Shown here one piece after another: positions 30,450-42,264 of a DNA stretch of 64,000 nucleotides. How positions within the stretch are numbered: position 1 is the stretch's first letter; each line of letters opens with the position of its first letter. Source of the DNA: Dechloromonas sp. H13 (GTDB taxonomy: Bacteria; Pseudomonadota; Gammaproteobacteria; Burkholderiales; Rhodocyclaceae); NCBI RefSeq assembly GCF_009469615.1, contig NZ_SSXX01000002.1, positions 62,001-126,000 of the forward strand, written 5' to 3'. The position numbers and the translations under genes are program-made. The notes beneath the pieces were generated by a model that was given only the letters and a program-made list of their open reading frames with translations, ran no database searches and was not told the origin of the DNA.

Positions 30450-31363
30450 GCGGCTTCGGCAAGGTGGCAGTCCTCTTCGGCGGCACGTCCGCCGAACGTG
30501 AGGTTTCCCTCAACAGCGGCTCGCGGGTGCTGGCCGCGCTGCAGGGACAGGGCATCGACGCCCATCCCTTCGATCCCGCCGAGCAGCCGCTCGACGCGCT
30601 GAAGGGCTACGACCGCGCCTTCATCGCACTGCACGGCCGGCATGGCGAGGACGGCACGATCCAGGGCGCGCTGGAGGTCATGCACATTCCCTACACCGGC
30701 TCCGGCGTGCTGGCCTCGGCACTGGCGATGGACAAGTTCCGCACCAAGCTGATGTGGCAGGCGGCGGGTCTGCCGATTCCCGAATACGCCCTGCTGACGG
30801 CCGATTCCGACTTCGCCGACGTCGAGGACGAACTCGGCCTGCCGCTCTTCGTCAAGCCGGCGCACGAGGGGTCGTCGATCGGCATCAGCAAGGTCAAGGA
30901 ACACGGCGCCCTGCAACTCGCCTACGCCGAAGCGGCGAAATACGACCCACTGGTGATCGCCGAACGGGGCGTCATGGGCGGCGAATACACGGTCGGCATC
31001 ATCGGCCGCGGCGACGACATGGTGGCCCTGCCGATCATCAAGATTGAACCGGCGACCGAGTTCTACGACTACGAGGCCAAGTACAACCGCGACGACACGC
31101 GCTACCTGTGCCCGTGCGGCCTGCCGGAAGCCAAGGAGATGGAGATCCGCCAGGGCGCGCTGGAGGCCTTCCGCATTCTCGGCGGGCGCGGCTGGGGGCG
31201 GGTCGATTTCCTGATGGACGAGGAGGGCAATCATTATTTCCTCGAGGTGAACACAGCGCCCGGCATGACCGACCACTCGCTGGTGCCGATGGCGGCGCGC
31301 GTGGCCGGCATGGACTACCCGACGCTGGTGCGTCGCGTGCTCGAACTGGCCGCCAACGACTGA
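30446..31363 (+). CDS. ddl: D-alanine:D-alanine ligase
   Basis: 305-aa ATP-grasp enzyme supplying D-Ala-D-Ala for MurF. ATG at 30446 (overlapping the murC stop) starts with [29 protein letters not shown] near 64, [16 protein letters not shown] near 140, and the Mg/ATP site [25 protein letters not shown] split across residues about 250-275. The tight dcw location matches DdlB. Confidence 0.96.
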   Translation: MSGFGKVAVLFGGTSAEREVSLNSGSRVLAALQGQGIDAHPFDPAEQPLDALKGYDRAFIALHGRHGEDGTIQGALEVMHIPYTGSGVLASALAMDKFRTKLMWQAAGLPIPEYALLTADSDFADVEDELGLPLFVKPAHEGSSIGISKVKEHGALQLAYAEAAKYDPLVIAERGVMGGEYTVGIIGRGDDMVALPIIKIEPATEFYDYEAKYNRDDTRYLCPCGLPEAKEMEIRQGALEAFRILGGRGWGRVDFLMDEEGNHYFLEVNTAPGMTDHSLVPMAARVAGMDYPTLVRRVLELAAND

Positions 31364-31371
31364 GACGATGA

Positions 31372-32112
31372 ATGTGGAACAAACCGCACCTGCTCAACGC
31401 CTTGGCCGATCTGCTGATGCTGGTCGCAGCGGCGGCGCTGCTCGCCGCCGGCGCCGTCTGGCTGGTGCGCGTGCCGACCTTGCCGGTGCGGCACGTGGAG
31501 TTCCTGCAGGAACTGCCCCATACGCAGCGGGCCGATATCGAGCAGACGCTGGCGGGTGCCTTGCGCGGCAACTTCTTCAGCCTCGACCTGGAAGCGGTGC
31601 GCGGGGCGCTGGAGAAGATGCCCTGGGTGCGCAAGGTGGAGCTGCGCCGCGTCTGGCCGGCGCGCCTGGAAGTGAAGATCGAGGAACACCGTCCGGTGGC
31701 GCGTTGGGGCGAGGGGCGCGGCGAACTGGTCAACAGCTTCGGCGAGGTCTTCGCCGCGACGCCGCCGGAAGCGGAGCTGGCGGCCCTGCCCTTGCTGTAC
31801 GGCCCGCCGGGCACGGCGCCGGAAGTGCTCAAGCGCTACGCCGAGTTCGTCGGCAACTTTCAGCCGCTGGCGCAGAAGCCGGTGCAGGTCGCGCTGTCGC
31901 CGCGCCTGGCCTGGCAGCTGAAACTGGACAACGGGATGCTCGTGGACATCGGCCGCGAACAGCCCAAGTCGCCGGTGGGGGTGCGTCTGGCGCGTTTCAT
32001 CGAGGTTTATCCGGAGCTGATCGGCAAACGGACGGTCAGGCCGGCGGTGGTCGATTTGCGGTATCCGAACGGCTTTGCGATGCGAGTCGCTGGGGAAGGG
32101 AAGGGAAAGTAG
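31372..32112 (+). CDS. ftsQ: Cell division protein FtsQ
   Basis: 246-aa bitopic divisome protein. One membrane helix (about residues 10-30) precedes a POTRA domain (about 40-110, LPVRHVEFLQELPHTQRADIEQ region) and the beta domain (LPLLYGPPGTAPEVL onward). Binds FtsBL. A second ATG at 31368 opens a different, meaningless frame; the 31372 start is correct by homology. Located 8 bp after ddl. Confidence 0.94.
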   Translation: MWNKPHLLNALADLLMLVAAAALLAAGAVWLVRVPTLPVRHVEFLQELPHTQRADIEQTLAGALRGNFFSLDLEAVRGALEKMPWVRKVELRRVWPARLEVKIEEHRPVARWGEGRGELVNSFGEVFAATPPEAELAALPLLYGPPGTAPEVLKRYAEFVGNFQPLAQKPVQVALSPRLAWQLKLDNGMLVDIGREQPKSPVGVRLARFIEVYPELIGKRTVRPAVVDLRYPNGFAMRVAGEGKGK

Positions 32113-32116
32113 GCAT

Positions 32117-33346
32117 ATGAGCAGGGATAACAAGGATCTGGTCGTCGGGCTCGACATCGGGACGTCGAAAATCGTCGCGCTGGTCGCCGAGATCAACCAG
32201 GAGGGGCGGCTTAACGTCATCGGCATGGGCTCGCAGGATTCGCGAGGCTTGAAGAAGGGCGTCGTGGTCAACATCGAGGAAACGGTACATACCATCAGCC
32301 GCGTCGTGCAGGAGGTAGAGCTGATGGCCGACTGCAAGGTGAAGGACGTGTACACGGGGATCGCCGGCAGCCACATCAAGAGCTTCAATTCGAACGGCAT
32401 GGTGGCGATCAAGGACAAGGAAGTGACGCCTTCCGACGTCGAGCGCGTCATCGAGACGGCCAAGGCGATGCCGATCCCGGCCGACCAGGAAATCCTGCAC
32501 ATCCTCACCCAGGAATTCGTCATCGACGGCCAGGACGGCATTCGCGAGCCGATCGGCATGAGCGGCATGCGCCTAGAAGTGAAGACGCACATCGTCACTG
32601 GCGCCGTCTCGGCCGCCCAGAACATCGTCAAGTGCGTGCGCCGCTGCGGGCTGGAGGTGAACGACCTGGTGCTGCAGCCGCTGGCTTCGAGCTACGCCGT
32701 GCTGTCGGAGGACGAGAAGGATCTCGGCGTCTGCCTGATCGACATCGGCGGTGGCACGACCGACCTCGCGGTCTGGACGCAGGGGGCGATCCGCCATACC
32801 TCGGTGATCCCCATCGCCGGCGACCAGATCACCAACGACATCGCCATGGCGCTGCGCACGCCGACCCGCGAGGCCGAGGACATCAAGTGCAAGTACGGCT
32901 GCGCGCTGGCGCAACTGGCCGATGCTTCGGCGAGCATGGAGGTCGCCGGGGTCGACGACCGTCCGAGCCGCAAATTGAGCCGCCGCGCGCTGGCCGACGT
33001 CATCCAGCCGCGCGTCGAGGAACTCTACGAACTGATCCAGCACGAGCTGCGCCGTGCCGGTTTCGAGGAGGTGCTGTCGTCCGGCATCGTGCTGACCGGC
33101 GGCGCCAGCGTCATGCCTGGCATGGTCGAGCTGGGCGAGGAAATCTTCCACATGCCGGTCCGTCTGGGGAGTCCGAAATACACCGGCAGTCTGGCGGACG
33201 TCGTCCAGAGTCCGCGCTTTTCAACGTCGTTCGGCCTGCTGCTGGAAGCCCAGGCGCAGCGCAAGCGGGGCCAGAAGATCAAGGAAAAACAGGGCGTCAA
33301 GGATGTCTTCGACGGCATGAAATCCTGGTTCTCCAAGAATTTTTGA
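32117..33346 (+). CDS. ftsA: Cell division protein FtsA
   Basis: 409-aa actin-like protein tethering FtsZ to the membrane. Nucleotide-binding pieces VVGLDIGTSKIVALV near 9, CLIDIGGGTTDLAVW near 205 and LTGGASVMPGM near 330. The extreme C-terminus (VFDGMKSWFSKNF) is the amphipathic membrane-targeting helix. ATG at 32117; open frame upstream belongs to an ftsQ shadow. Confidence 0.97.
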   Translation: MSRDNKDLVVGLDIGTSKIVALVAEINQEGRLNVIGMGSQDSRGLKKGVVVNIEETVHTISRVVQEVELMADCKVKDVYTGIAGSHIKSFNSNGMVAIKDKEVTPSDVERVIETAKAMPIPADQEILHILTQEFVIDGQDGIREPIGMSGMRLEVKTHIVTGAVSAAQNIVKCVRRCGLEVNDLVLQPLASSYAVLSEDEKDLGVCLIDIGGGTTDLAVWTQGAIRHTSVIPIAGDQITNDIAMALRTPTREAEDIKCKYGCALAQLADASASMEVAGVDDRPSRKLSRRALADVIQPRVEELYELIQHELRRAGFEEVLSSGIVLTGGASVMPGMVELGEEIFHMPVRLGSPKYTGSLADVVQSPRFSTSFGLLLEAQAQRKRGQKIKEKQGVKDVFDGMKSWFSKNF

Positions 33347-33383
33347 TTGTTAGTCCAACGGTTTTTCAGAGGAGGTAGTCACC

Positions 33384-34568
33384 ATGTTTGAGATCATCGA
33401 GAAGGAAGAAGAGTGCGGCACGATCATCAAGGTGTTTGGTGTCGGCGGTGCGGGCGGCAATGCCATCGAGCACATGATCAACGAGGGCGTTAACGGCGTC
33501 GAATTCATCGCCGCCAACACCGACGCCCAAGCACTCAAGCGCAACGCGGCACCGTCCAAGCTGTCGCTCGGCAAGACCGGCCTCGGCGCCGGTGCCAAGC
33601 CGGAAGCTGGCCAGGCCGCGGCCGAGTCGCACCGCGAGGACATCCGAGCCTCGCTGGAAGGCGCCCACATGGCCTTCATCACCGCCGGAATGGGCGGCGG
33701 CACGGGTACCGGCGCCGCCCCTGTGGTCGCCGAAATCGCCCGCGAAATGGGCATCCTGACCGTCGGCGTCGTCACCAAGCCGTTCGGCTTCGAGGGCGGC
33801 AAGCGGATGAAGGCGGCCGAAGCCGGCATCGCCGAGTTCTCCAAGCACGTCGATTCGCTGATCGTCATCCTCAACGACAAGCTGATGGAAGTCATGGGCG
33901 ACGACGCCGATGTCGACCATTGCTTCAAGGCGGCCGACGACGTGCTGAAGAACGCCGTCGGCGGCATCGCCGAAATCATCACCTACCCGGGCCTGGTCAA
34001 CGTCGACTTCGAGGACGTGCGCACGGTGATGGGCGAGATGGGCCGCGCCATGATGGGCTCGTCGTCGGCCGCCGGCGTCGACCGCGCGCGCATCGCCGCC
34101 GAACAGGCCGTCGCCTCGCCGCTGCTTGAAGGCGTCAACCTGTCCGGCGCCAAGGGCGTGCTAGTCAATATCACGGCAGCACGCAGCGGCCTCAAGATGA
34201 AGGAAGTCAACGAGGTGATGAACACCGTCAAGGCGTTCGCCGCCGAAGACGCCCATATCATCTTCGGTGCCGTTTACGACGAGTCGATGGGTGACGCCCT
34301 GCGCGTGACGGTGGTGGCGACCGGCCTCGGCCAGGTGGCACGCGCCCGCCAGACCTTCGAGGTGGTCAATACGCCGGTCGTTCAGGCGATGGCGACCGGC
34401 ACCAGTGACGCCGTGGCGTTTGCACCGACCTCGGCGGTTAACTACGCGGATCTCGAGGTGCCGTCGGTCGTCCGTCGCGGGCAGCGCAACGTGACGGTCG
34501 AGGCACTGGCCAACAGCGGCGTCGATCGCTACGACATCCCGGCCTTCCTGCGCAAACAGGCGGATTGA
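33384..34568 (+). CDS. ftsZ: Cell division GTPase FtsZ
   Basis: 394-aa tubulin homologue forming the Z ring. GTP-binding GVGGAGGNAIEHM near 21, the tubulin signature GGGTGTGAAP (about 105-114) and the T7 loop NVDFEDVRTVM near 208. After a short variable linker the C-terminal peptide DRYDIPAFLRKQ is the FtsA/ZipA binding tail. AGGAGG precedes the ATG. Last gene of the division set; lpxC follows behind its own promoter. Confidence 0.98.
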   Translation: MFEIIEKEEECGTIIKVFGVGGAGGNAIEHMINEGVNGVEFIAANTDAQALKRNAAPSKLSLGKTGLGAGAKPEAGQAAAESHREDIRASLEGAHMAFITAGMGGGTGTGAAPVVAEIAREMGILTVGVVTKPFGFEGGKRMKAAEAGIAEFSKHVDSLIVILNDKLMEVMGDDADVDHCFKAADDVLKNAVGGIAEIITYPGLVNVDFEDVRTVMGEMGRAMMGSSSAAGVDRARIAAEQAVASPLLEGVNLSGAKGVLVNITAARSGLKMKEVNEVMNTVKAFAAEDAHIIFGAVYDESMGDALRVTVVATGLGQVARARQTFEVVNTPVVQAMATGTSDAVAFAPTSAVNYADLEVPSVVRRGQRNVTVEALANSGVDRYDIPAFLRKQAD

Positions 34569-34597
34569 CCGGCGCTTCACCTCTCTGAAAAAGGGCG

Positions 34598-34624
34598 GCG
34601 TCACGTTGTGTTATAATGTGACGC
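34598..34624 (+). promoter_or_regulatory. lpxC promoter: TATAAT inside an inverted repeat
   Basis: TATAAT at 34612-34617 lies in the 13-bp spacer of a perfect inverted repeat, GCGTCAC (34598-34604) and GTGACGC (34618-34624). 25 bp before the lpxC ATG. No clear -35. The repeat could be an operator or a terminator remnant of ftsZ. Confidence 0.6.
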
Positions 34625-34648
34625 TCCCCCGATTATTCAAGCACTTGC

Positions 34649-35563
34649 ATGCTCAAGCAACGCACGCTCAAGACTGTCATCCGCGCCTCCGGCGTCGGGC
34701 TGCATGGCGGCATCAAGGTCAACATGATCCTGCGCCCGGCCGCTCCCGATACCGGCATCGTCTTCCGTCGCGTCGACCTGCCCGAGCCGCTGGACATTCC
34801 CGCTGCCGCCTTCATGGTCGGCGACACCCGCATGTGTTCCTGTCTGGAAAAGGACGGGGTCAAGGTCGGCACCATCGAGCACCTGATGTCGGCCTTCGCC
34901 GGTCTCGGCATCGACAACGCCTGGGTCGACCTGGATGCGCCGGAAGTGCCCATCCTCGACGGTTCGGCGGCACCGTTCATCTTCCTGATCCAGTCGGCCG
35001 GGATCGAGGAACAGAACGCGGCCAAGAAATTCATCCGCGTCACCAAGCCGGTCGAGGTTCGCGACGGCGACAAGTGGGCGCGTTTCGAGCCCTACGACGG
35101 CTATCGGCTGTCGTTCTCGATCGTCTTCAATCACCCGGCCATCGACAAATCGGCGCAAATGGCCGAGATGGATTTTGCCGAACACTCCTACGTGCGCGAA
35201 ATTTCCCGCGCCCGCACCTTCGGCTTCATGCAGGAAGTGGAATACCTGCGCGAGAACGGTCTCGCCCTCGGCGGCGGGCTGGAAAACGCCATCGTCCTCG
35301 ACGAGTTCCGCGTCCTCAACCAGGACGGTCTGCGCTACGGCGACGAATTCGTCAAACACAAGATCCTCGACGCGGTCGGCGACCTCTACCTGCTCGGTCA
35401 TCCGCTGCTCGCCGCCTACTCGTCGCACAAGGGCGGCCACGCGCTGAACAATCAGTTGGCCCGCGAACTGCTGACCCGCCAGGACGCCTGGGAACTGGTC
35501 ACCTTCGAGGAAGCCGACCGGGCGCCGCTCGGCGTCACGCGCTGGCTCGAACAGCCGGCGTAA
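34649..35563 (+). CDS. lpxC: UDP-3-O-acyl-N-acetylglucosamine deacetylase LpxC
   Basis: 304-aa zinc deacetylase, the committed step of lipid A synthesis. Opens with [16 protein letters not shown]; zinc ligands are in [14 protein letters not shown] (His near 78) and [14 protein letters not shown] (His near 237 and Asp near 241); the catalytic His is in [11 protein letters not shown] near 264. Length is the usual 300-305. The standard gene after ftsZ in many proteobacteria. Confidence 0.97.
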   Translation: MLKQRTLKTVIRASGVGLHGGIKVNMILRPAAPDTGIVFRRVDLPEPLDIPAAAFMVGDTRMCSCLEKDGVKVGTIEHLMSAFAGLGIDNAWVDLDAPEVPILDGSAAPFIFLIQSAGIEEQNAAKKFIRVTKPVEVRDGDKWARFEPYDGYRLSFSIVFNHPAIDKSAQMAEMDFAEHSYVREISRARTFGFMQEVEYLRENGLALGGGLENAIVLDEFRVLNQDGLRYGDEFVKHKILDAVGDLYLLGHPLLAAYSSHKGGHALNNQLARELLTRQDAWELVTFEEADRAPLGVTRWLEQPA

Positions 35564-35567
35564 CACG

Positions 35568-35756
35568 ATGTGGCTGTTGCGCCTGCTGGCGGTCCTGCTG
35601 GTCGTCGCCATCGGCGCCGGCCTGCTGCTCCACGTCGTCACCGGCAACCGCAACTACCTCGCCTTCGCCTGGCGGCTTTTCCGCTACGGAATCGTCTTCG
35701 CGCTGATCATCTTTGCGCTGATGATCATCGAGCGCGTCGCCGTCATTCCTGCCTAG
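35568..35756 (+). CDS. Small two-helix membrane protein
   Basis: 62 aa, starting 4 bp after the lpxC stop. Two hydrophobic helices (about residues 3-22 and 41-58) are separated by a polar loop with VTGNRNYLAFAWRLFRYG. No ribosome-binding site is obvious, so it may be translated by coupling to lpxC. The hydrophobic pattern and tight spacing argue it is real. Its 3' end overlaps the convergent dciA gene by 14 bp. Function unknown. Confidence 0.65.
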   Translation: MWLLRLLAVLLVVAIGAGLLLHVVTGNRNYLAFAWRLFRYGIVFALIIFALMIIERVAVIPA

Positions 35757-36177
35757 CGACGCGCTCAAGCAGCGTTTCCAGGGCGTCCCGCAGGGGGCCT
35801 TTCGGCAGGTTTTCCGAGGTCGACCGCAACACCCCGCAAGCCCTTGCTGAGAGCGGCTTCTGGAGTGAACTCATTGATTGGCAAGGGATTTGGCGGGGTT
35901 GAACTTTGACCTCGATGTCGTTACACTCCGGTCCGCCCTTCGATAACTCGTCGCACAGGCGCCGGCTCATCTGGCGAATCTTGGCGGCGACTGCGCCGTT
36001 GTCGGCGTGGATAACGACTTTCCCCGACTTGTAGTTGGCAACCCGCGCCGCGTGGCGAAAAGCCGCCGGAGCCACCGCTTCGAAGCGGCGCGCCAGCTTG
36101 AGCAACAGCCGGGCATGGGCCATCACCCGGCCGGCCGCGGCATCGTTGTCGAGGTAGTGCTCAAGCCCGTTGGTCAT
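35743..36177 (-). CDS. dciA: DciA-like DUF721 protein (helicase loader candidate)
   Basis: 144 aa. Residues about 20-95 match the DUF721/DciA domain (VMAHARLLLKLARRFEAV, then VANYKSGKVVIHADNGAVAAKIRQM). DciA interacts with the replicative helicase DnaB in bacteria lacking DnaC/DnaI, and often lies beside secA, as here. The C-terminal 45 residues (after EVKVQPRQ) are not part of the domain I know and contain the YTGCGGTCGAC word (35819-35829). Its ATG is only 11 bp from the divergent M23 peptidase start. Confidence 0.75.
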   Translation of the reverse strand: MTNGLEHYLDNDAAAGRVMAHARLLLKLARRFEAVAPAAFRHAARVANYKSGKVVIHADNGAVAAKIRQMSRRLCDELSKGGPECNDIEVKVQPRQIPCQSMSSLQKPLSARACGVLRSTSENLPKGPLRDALETLLERVARQE

Positions 36178-36188
36178 AGGAGATTTTT

Positions 36189-37097
36189 GTGCAGATTATT
36201 CTGGTTTCGCGCCACCTCAAGGCGGCACGGACGATCACCATTATGCCTCGCCATCTGATGATCGCGGGCTTCGTCTTTCTGGCGCTGGTCGTCGGCAGCT
36301 CGGCCACGCTTTCCTGGCTGTCCGGCCAGCTGGGCGCCTTCGGCAAACGCGACGACGCGCTGTCGCAGCATGCGGCGAGCCAGCAGTACGTCAGCAACAA
36401 CCTGCAACTGATGGCGACCCGCCTCGGCGCACTGCAGGCGCAGGTGCTGCACCTCGACAGCCTCGGCGAGCGGCTGGCCGGCCTCGCCGGCGTCAAGCGC
36501 GAAGCGCCGGCGCGCGACAAGCCAGCCGGGCAGGGTGGTGCCTTCGTGCCGGCGCCGTTGACGGCCGGCGAACTGCAACGCGAAATCGACCGTCTGGCGC
36601 TCGAAGTCGATGTCCGAACCGACGAGTTGGCGGTGCTCGAGTCGCGCTTCCTGGAGCAGCGGGTCAAGGAGCGCCTGCTGCCGACGACGCTGCCGGTCAA
36701 GGAGGCCTTTCTCGGCTCGCCCTTCGGCCAGCGCAGCGATCCGATTGCCGGCCTGCGCGCAATGCACGAGGGGATCGATTTCAACGCCGAAACTGGCACC
36801 CCGGTCGTCGCCGCGTCCGATGGCGTAGTGCTGACAGCCGCCTATCGCAGCGATTTCGGCAACATGATCGAGGTCGACCACGGCGCCGGCCTGACCACCC
36901 GCTACGCCCACCTGTCGCGCATGGACGTCAAGCCCGGCGCCCTCGTCAAGCGCGGCGAAGCGCTCGGCGCGGTCGGGAGCACCGGACGCTCGACCGGCCC
37001 GCACCTGCATTTCGAGGTGCGCATGCTGGGCGTCGCCCAGAACCCGGCGCAGTTCCTGAAGCAGGGCGAGGAATACGCCTTCGTCAAGCGGCGCTAG
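36189..37097 (+). CDS. M23-family (LytM) peptidoglycan peptidase
   Basis: 302 aa. A short N-terminal part (QIILVSRHLKAARTITI) precedes one membrane helix (about 23-42), a coiled-coil-like middle (about 50-165) and a C-terminal M23 zinc endopeptidase domain. Zinc and catalytic residues are seen in HEGIDF near 194, YAHLSRM near 239 and GPHLHFEV near 275, so it appears active rather than a degenerate activator. GTG start with GGAG upstream is preferred over ATG at 36243, because the QIILVS opening is typical of the betaproteobacterial family. Upstream of secA, divergent from dciA. Confidence 0.88.
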   Translation: MQIILVSRHLKAARTITIMPRHLMIAGFVFLALVVGSSATLSWLSGQLGAFGKRDDALSQHAASQQYVSNNLQLMATRLGALQAQVLHLDSLGERLAGLAGVKREAPARDKPAGQGGAFVPAPLTAGELQREIDRLALEVDVRTDELAVLESRFLEQRVKERLLPTTLPVKEAFLGSPFGQRSDPIAGLRAMHEGIDFNAETGTPVVAASDGVVLTAAYRSDFGNMIEVDHGAGLTTRYAHLSRMDVKPGALVKRGEALGAVGSTGRSTGPHLHFEVRMLGVAQNPAQFLKQGEEYAFVKRR

Positions 37098-37138
37098 GCG
37101 ATGCCGAAAGCTTGATCCAGGTCGCCATCGTCGCTTCA

Positions 37139-37161
37139 GGGCGGCATGCTAGAATCCGCCC
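37139..37161 (+). promoter_or_regulatory. secA promoter candidate: TAGAAT inside an inverted repeat
   Basis: TAGAAT (37150-37155) sits between GGGCGG (37139-37144) and CCGCCC (37156-37161), the latter followed by TTT. The same hairpin could terminate the M23 gene. 35 bp before the secA ATG. Confidence 0.5.
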
Positions 37162-37195
37162 TTTGCCGCGCCTTGCGCCACCACTATAGATCGCG

Positions 37196-39907
<2,712 letters not shown>

Positions 39908-39916
39908 TCTGATCCC

Positions 39917-39948
39917 AAGGCACCCGACGCGGTGCCTTGATGCTTTTG
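39917..39948 (+). terminator. Terminator after secA
   Basis: AAGGCACC/GGTGCCTT 8-bp stem with a 6-nt loop (39917-39938), then GATGCTTTT. It sits 12 bp before the argJ ATG. Confidence 0.7.
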
Positions 39949-39959
39949 GAGCCACGAGA

Positions 39960-41186
39960 ATGCCTGTCAATTACGCCACGCCCGCTGCCGACCAACTCCT
40001 GCCGGTGGCCGGTGTCCGCCTCGGCACCGCCGAAGCCGAGATCCGCAAGAAGAACCGCCGCGACCTGACCCTGCTCGCGCTCGACCCCGGCTGCACGGTC
40101 GCCGGCGTATTTACGCAGAACCGCTTCTGCGCGGCGCCGGTGCAGCTGTGCCGCAACCATCTCGCCGGCGGCCGGGAAATCCGCGCGCTGGTCATCAATA
40201 CCGGCATCGCCAATGCCGGCACCGGCGAGCCGGGCCGCCAGGCGGCGCAGGCCACCTGCGACGCGGTGGCGGCCCGGCTCGGCATCGCCGCCGAACAGGT
40301 ATTGCCGTTCTCGACCGGCGTCATCCTCGAACCGCTGCCCGTCGACCGTATCCGCGACGGCCTGCCGGCCGCCCAGGCTGACCTCAAGGCCGACAACTGG
40401 CATGCCGCAGCACACGCCATCATGACCACCGACACCGTCGCCAAGGCCGCGTCGCGGACGGTTGCGGTCGACGGCAAAAAAGTGACCATTTCCGGCATCT
40501 CCAAGGGCGCCGGCATGATCAAACCTAACATGGCGACCATGCTCGGCTTCCTCGCCACCGATGCCGGCATCGCCCAGCCGCTGCTCGACCGGCTGGTCAG
40601 GGAGGCGGCCGACCAGTCGTTCAACTGCATCACCGTCGATGGCGACACCTCGACCAACGACTCCTTCGTGATGATCGCCAGCGGCCAGTCCGGCGTCGTT
40701 TTCACCGGCGAGTCCGATGCCGGCTGGGCCGAGGTCAGGGCCGCCATCGTCGCCGTATCCGTCGAGCTGGCGCAGGCCATCGTGCGCGACGGCGAGGGCG
40801 CCACCAAATTCATCACCATCGCCGTGGAGGGCGGCCGGGATGCGGAGGAATGCCGCAAGGTCGGCTACGCCATCGGCCATTCGCCACTGGTCAAGACCGC
40901 CTTCTTCGCCTCCGACCCCAACCTCGGCCGCATCCTGGCGGCGGTCGGCTATGCCGGCATCGCCAACCTCGACGTCGACGGCGTCAAGGTCTGGCTCGAC
41001 GACGTGCTGGTCGCCGAGCGTGGTGGCCGGGCGGCAGCCTATCGGGAAGATGATGGCGCGCGTGTCATGCGCCAGGCGGAAATCACGGTGCGCGTCAATC
41101 TCGGGCGCGGCGACGCGGCGGCCAAGGTTTACACCTGCGACTTTTCCTATGACTATGTCAAGATAAACGCCGACTACCGCAGTTGA
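39960..41186 (+). CDS. argJ: Bifunctional ornithine acetyltransferase / N-acetylglutamate synthase
   Basis: 408-aa arginine-pathway enzyme that recycles the acetyl group from N-acetylornithine to glutamate. It is made as a precursor that cleaves itself before the nucleophile Thr in [10 protein letters not shown] (about 192), giving alpha and beta chains. [14 protein letters not shown] segment ([15 protein letters not shown] near 82), [10 protein letters not shown] near 222 and [15 protein letters not shown] near 320 are typical. ATG at 39960 with GAG upstream; the earlier open frame is a secA shadow. Contains YTGCGGTCGAC at 40462-40472. Confidence 0.96.
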   Translation: MPVNYATPAADQLLPVAGVRLGTAEAEIRKKNRRDLTLLALDPGCTVAGVFTQNRFCAAPVQLCRNHLAGGREIRALVINTGIANAGTGEPGRQAAQATCDAVAARLGIAAEQVLPFSTGVILEPLPVDRIRDGLPAAQADLKADNWHAAAHAIMTTDTVAKAASRTVAVDGKKVTISGISKGAGMIKPNMATMLGFLATDAGIAQPLLDRLVREAADQSFNCITVDGDTSTNDSFVMIASGQSGVVFTGESDAGWAEVRAAIVAVSVELAQAIVRDGEGATKFITIAVEGGRDAEECRKVGYAIGHSPLVKTAFFASDPNLGRILAAVGYAGIANLDVDGVKVWLDDVLVAERGGRAAAYREDDGARVMRQAEITVRVNLGRGDAAAKVYTCDFSYDYVKINADYRS

Positions 41187-41196
41187 GGATTTCCAA

Positions 41197-42264
41197 ATGA
41201 GCGCCGTCCGTCAGGATCTGACCCGCACCACGCTGGCCGTCGTCTGCATTTTCGCGCTGATCGCCGCCTCGTTCTGGGTGCTGCGCCCCTTCCTGGCGGC
41301 GACGGTGTGGGCGACCATGCTGGTGGTTGCCACCTGGCCGCTGCTGAAATCGCTCGAGGCGCGCTTCGGCGGCCGCCGCGGCCCGGCGGTCGCGGTGATG
41401 ACGCTGGCCATGCTGCTCCTGCTGATCCTCCCGCTGTGGGGGGCGATCGAAACCATCGCCGATCACGCCGATCAGCTGACCGAGGCGGTGAAGAAGGTCG
41501 CCGTCACCGCGGTGCCGCAGCCGCCGGATTGGGTCGCCACCGTGCCGCTGGTCGGCGAGAAGCTGGCGGCGAACTGGCGCCAGGTGGCGGAGGACGGAAC
41601 GGCGGGGCTGATGTCGCGCGCCTCCCCCTACGTGACCGGTGCCGCCAAGTGGGTGCTCGGCCAAGCCGGCAGCCTCGGCGGCATGCTGGTCCAGTTCCTG
41701 CTGATTGTGATTCTTTCGGCGATCATGTACAGCAGCGGCGAGGGGGCGGCACGCAGCGTGCGCCGCTTCGGCCGCCGTCTTGCCGGCGAACGCGGCGAAA
41801 ACTCGGTCATCCTCGCCGGGCAGGCGATCCGCGGCGTCGCGCTCGGCGTGGGCGTGACCGCCATCGTCCAGACGGTGCTCGGCGGCCTCGGCCTGGCCAT
41901 CGCCGGCGTGCCCTTCGCCTCGCTGCTGTCGGCGGTCATGCTGATGCTGTGCATCGCCCAGCTCGGGCCGGCGCTGGTGCTGTTCCCGGCCGTCGGCTGG
42001 ATGTACTGGACGGGCGACAACGCCTGGGCGACCTTCCTGCTGGTGTGGAGCCTGATCGTCGGCAGCCTCGACAATTTCCTGCGTCCGGTGCTGATCAAGA
42101 AGGGCGCCGACCTGCCGCTGCTCCTGATCTTTGCAGGCGTCATCGGCGGCATGCTGGGCTTCGGCCTGATCGGCATCTTCGTCGGCCCGGTCGTGCTGGC
42201 CGTGACCTACACGCTGCTCGAAGCCTGGATCGAGGACGCGCTGGGCAAGGCTGACGCCGACTAG
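41197..42264 (+). CDS. AI-2E-family (PerM/YdiK-like) membrane permease
   Basis: 355-aa polytopic protein with about seven to eight helices: a pair at residues 12-55, one at 66-85, a long soluble middle (about 90-150) and a C-terminal bundle. The family marker LGFGLIGIFVGPVVLAVTYTLLEAW is at the C-terminus and DNFLRPVLIKKGADLPLLLIF near 290. Members export various small solutes; the substrate here is unknown. The stop overlaps the stop of the convergent methyltransferase by 3 bases. Confidence 0.85.
   Translation: MSAVRQDLTRTTLAVVCIFALIAASFWVLRPFLAATVWATMLVVATWPLLKSLEARFGGRRGPAVAVMTLAMLLLLILPLWGAIETIADHADQLTEAVKKVAVTAVPQPPDWVATVPLVGEKLAANWRQVAEDGTAGLMSRASPYVTGAAKWVLGQAGSLGGMLVQFLLIVILSAIMYSSGEGAARSVRRFGRRLAGERGENSVILAGQAIRGVALGVGVTAIVQTVLGGLGLAIAGVPFASLLSAVMLMLCIAQLGPALVLFPAVGWMYWTGDNAWATFLLVWSLIVGSLDNFLRPVLIKKGADLPLLLIFAGVIGGMLGFGLIGIFVGPVVLAVTYTLLEAWIEDALGKADAD

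Noticed and set aside
31368-32120. Alternative frame starting at ATG 31368 in the ftsQ region
   Set aside because: Gives an Arg/Gly/Ala-rich product with no membrane helix; the frame from 31372 has the FtsQ helix and POTRA region.
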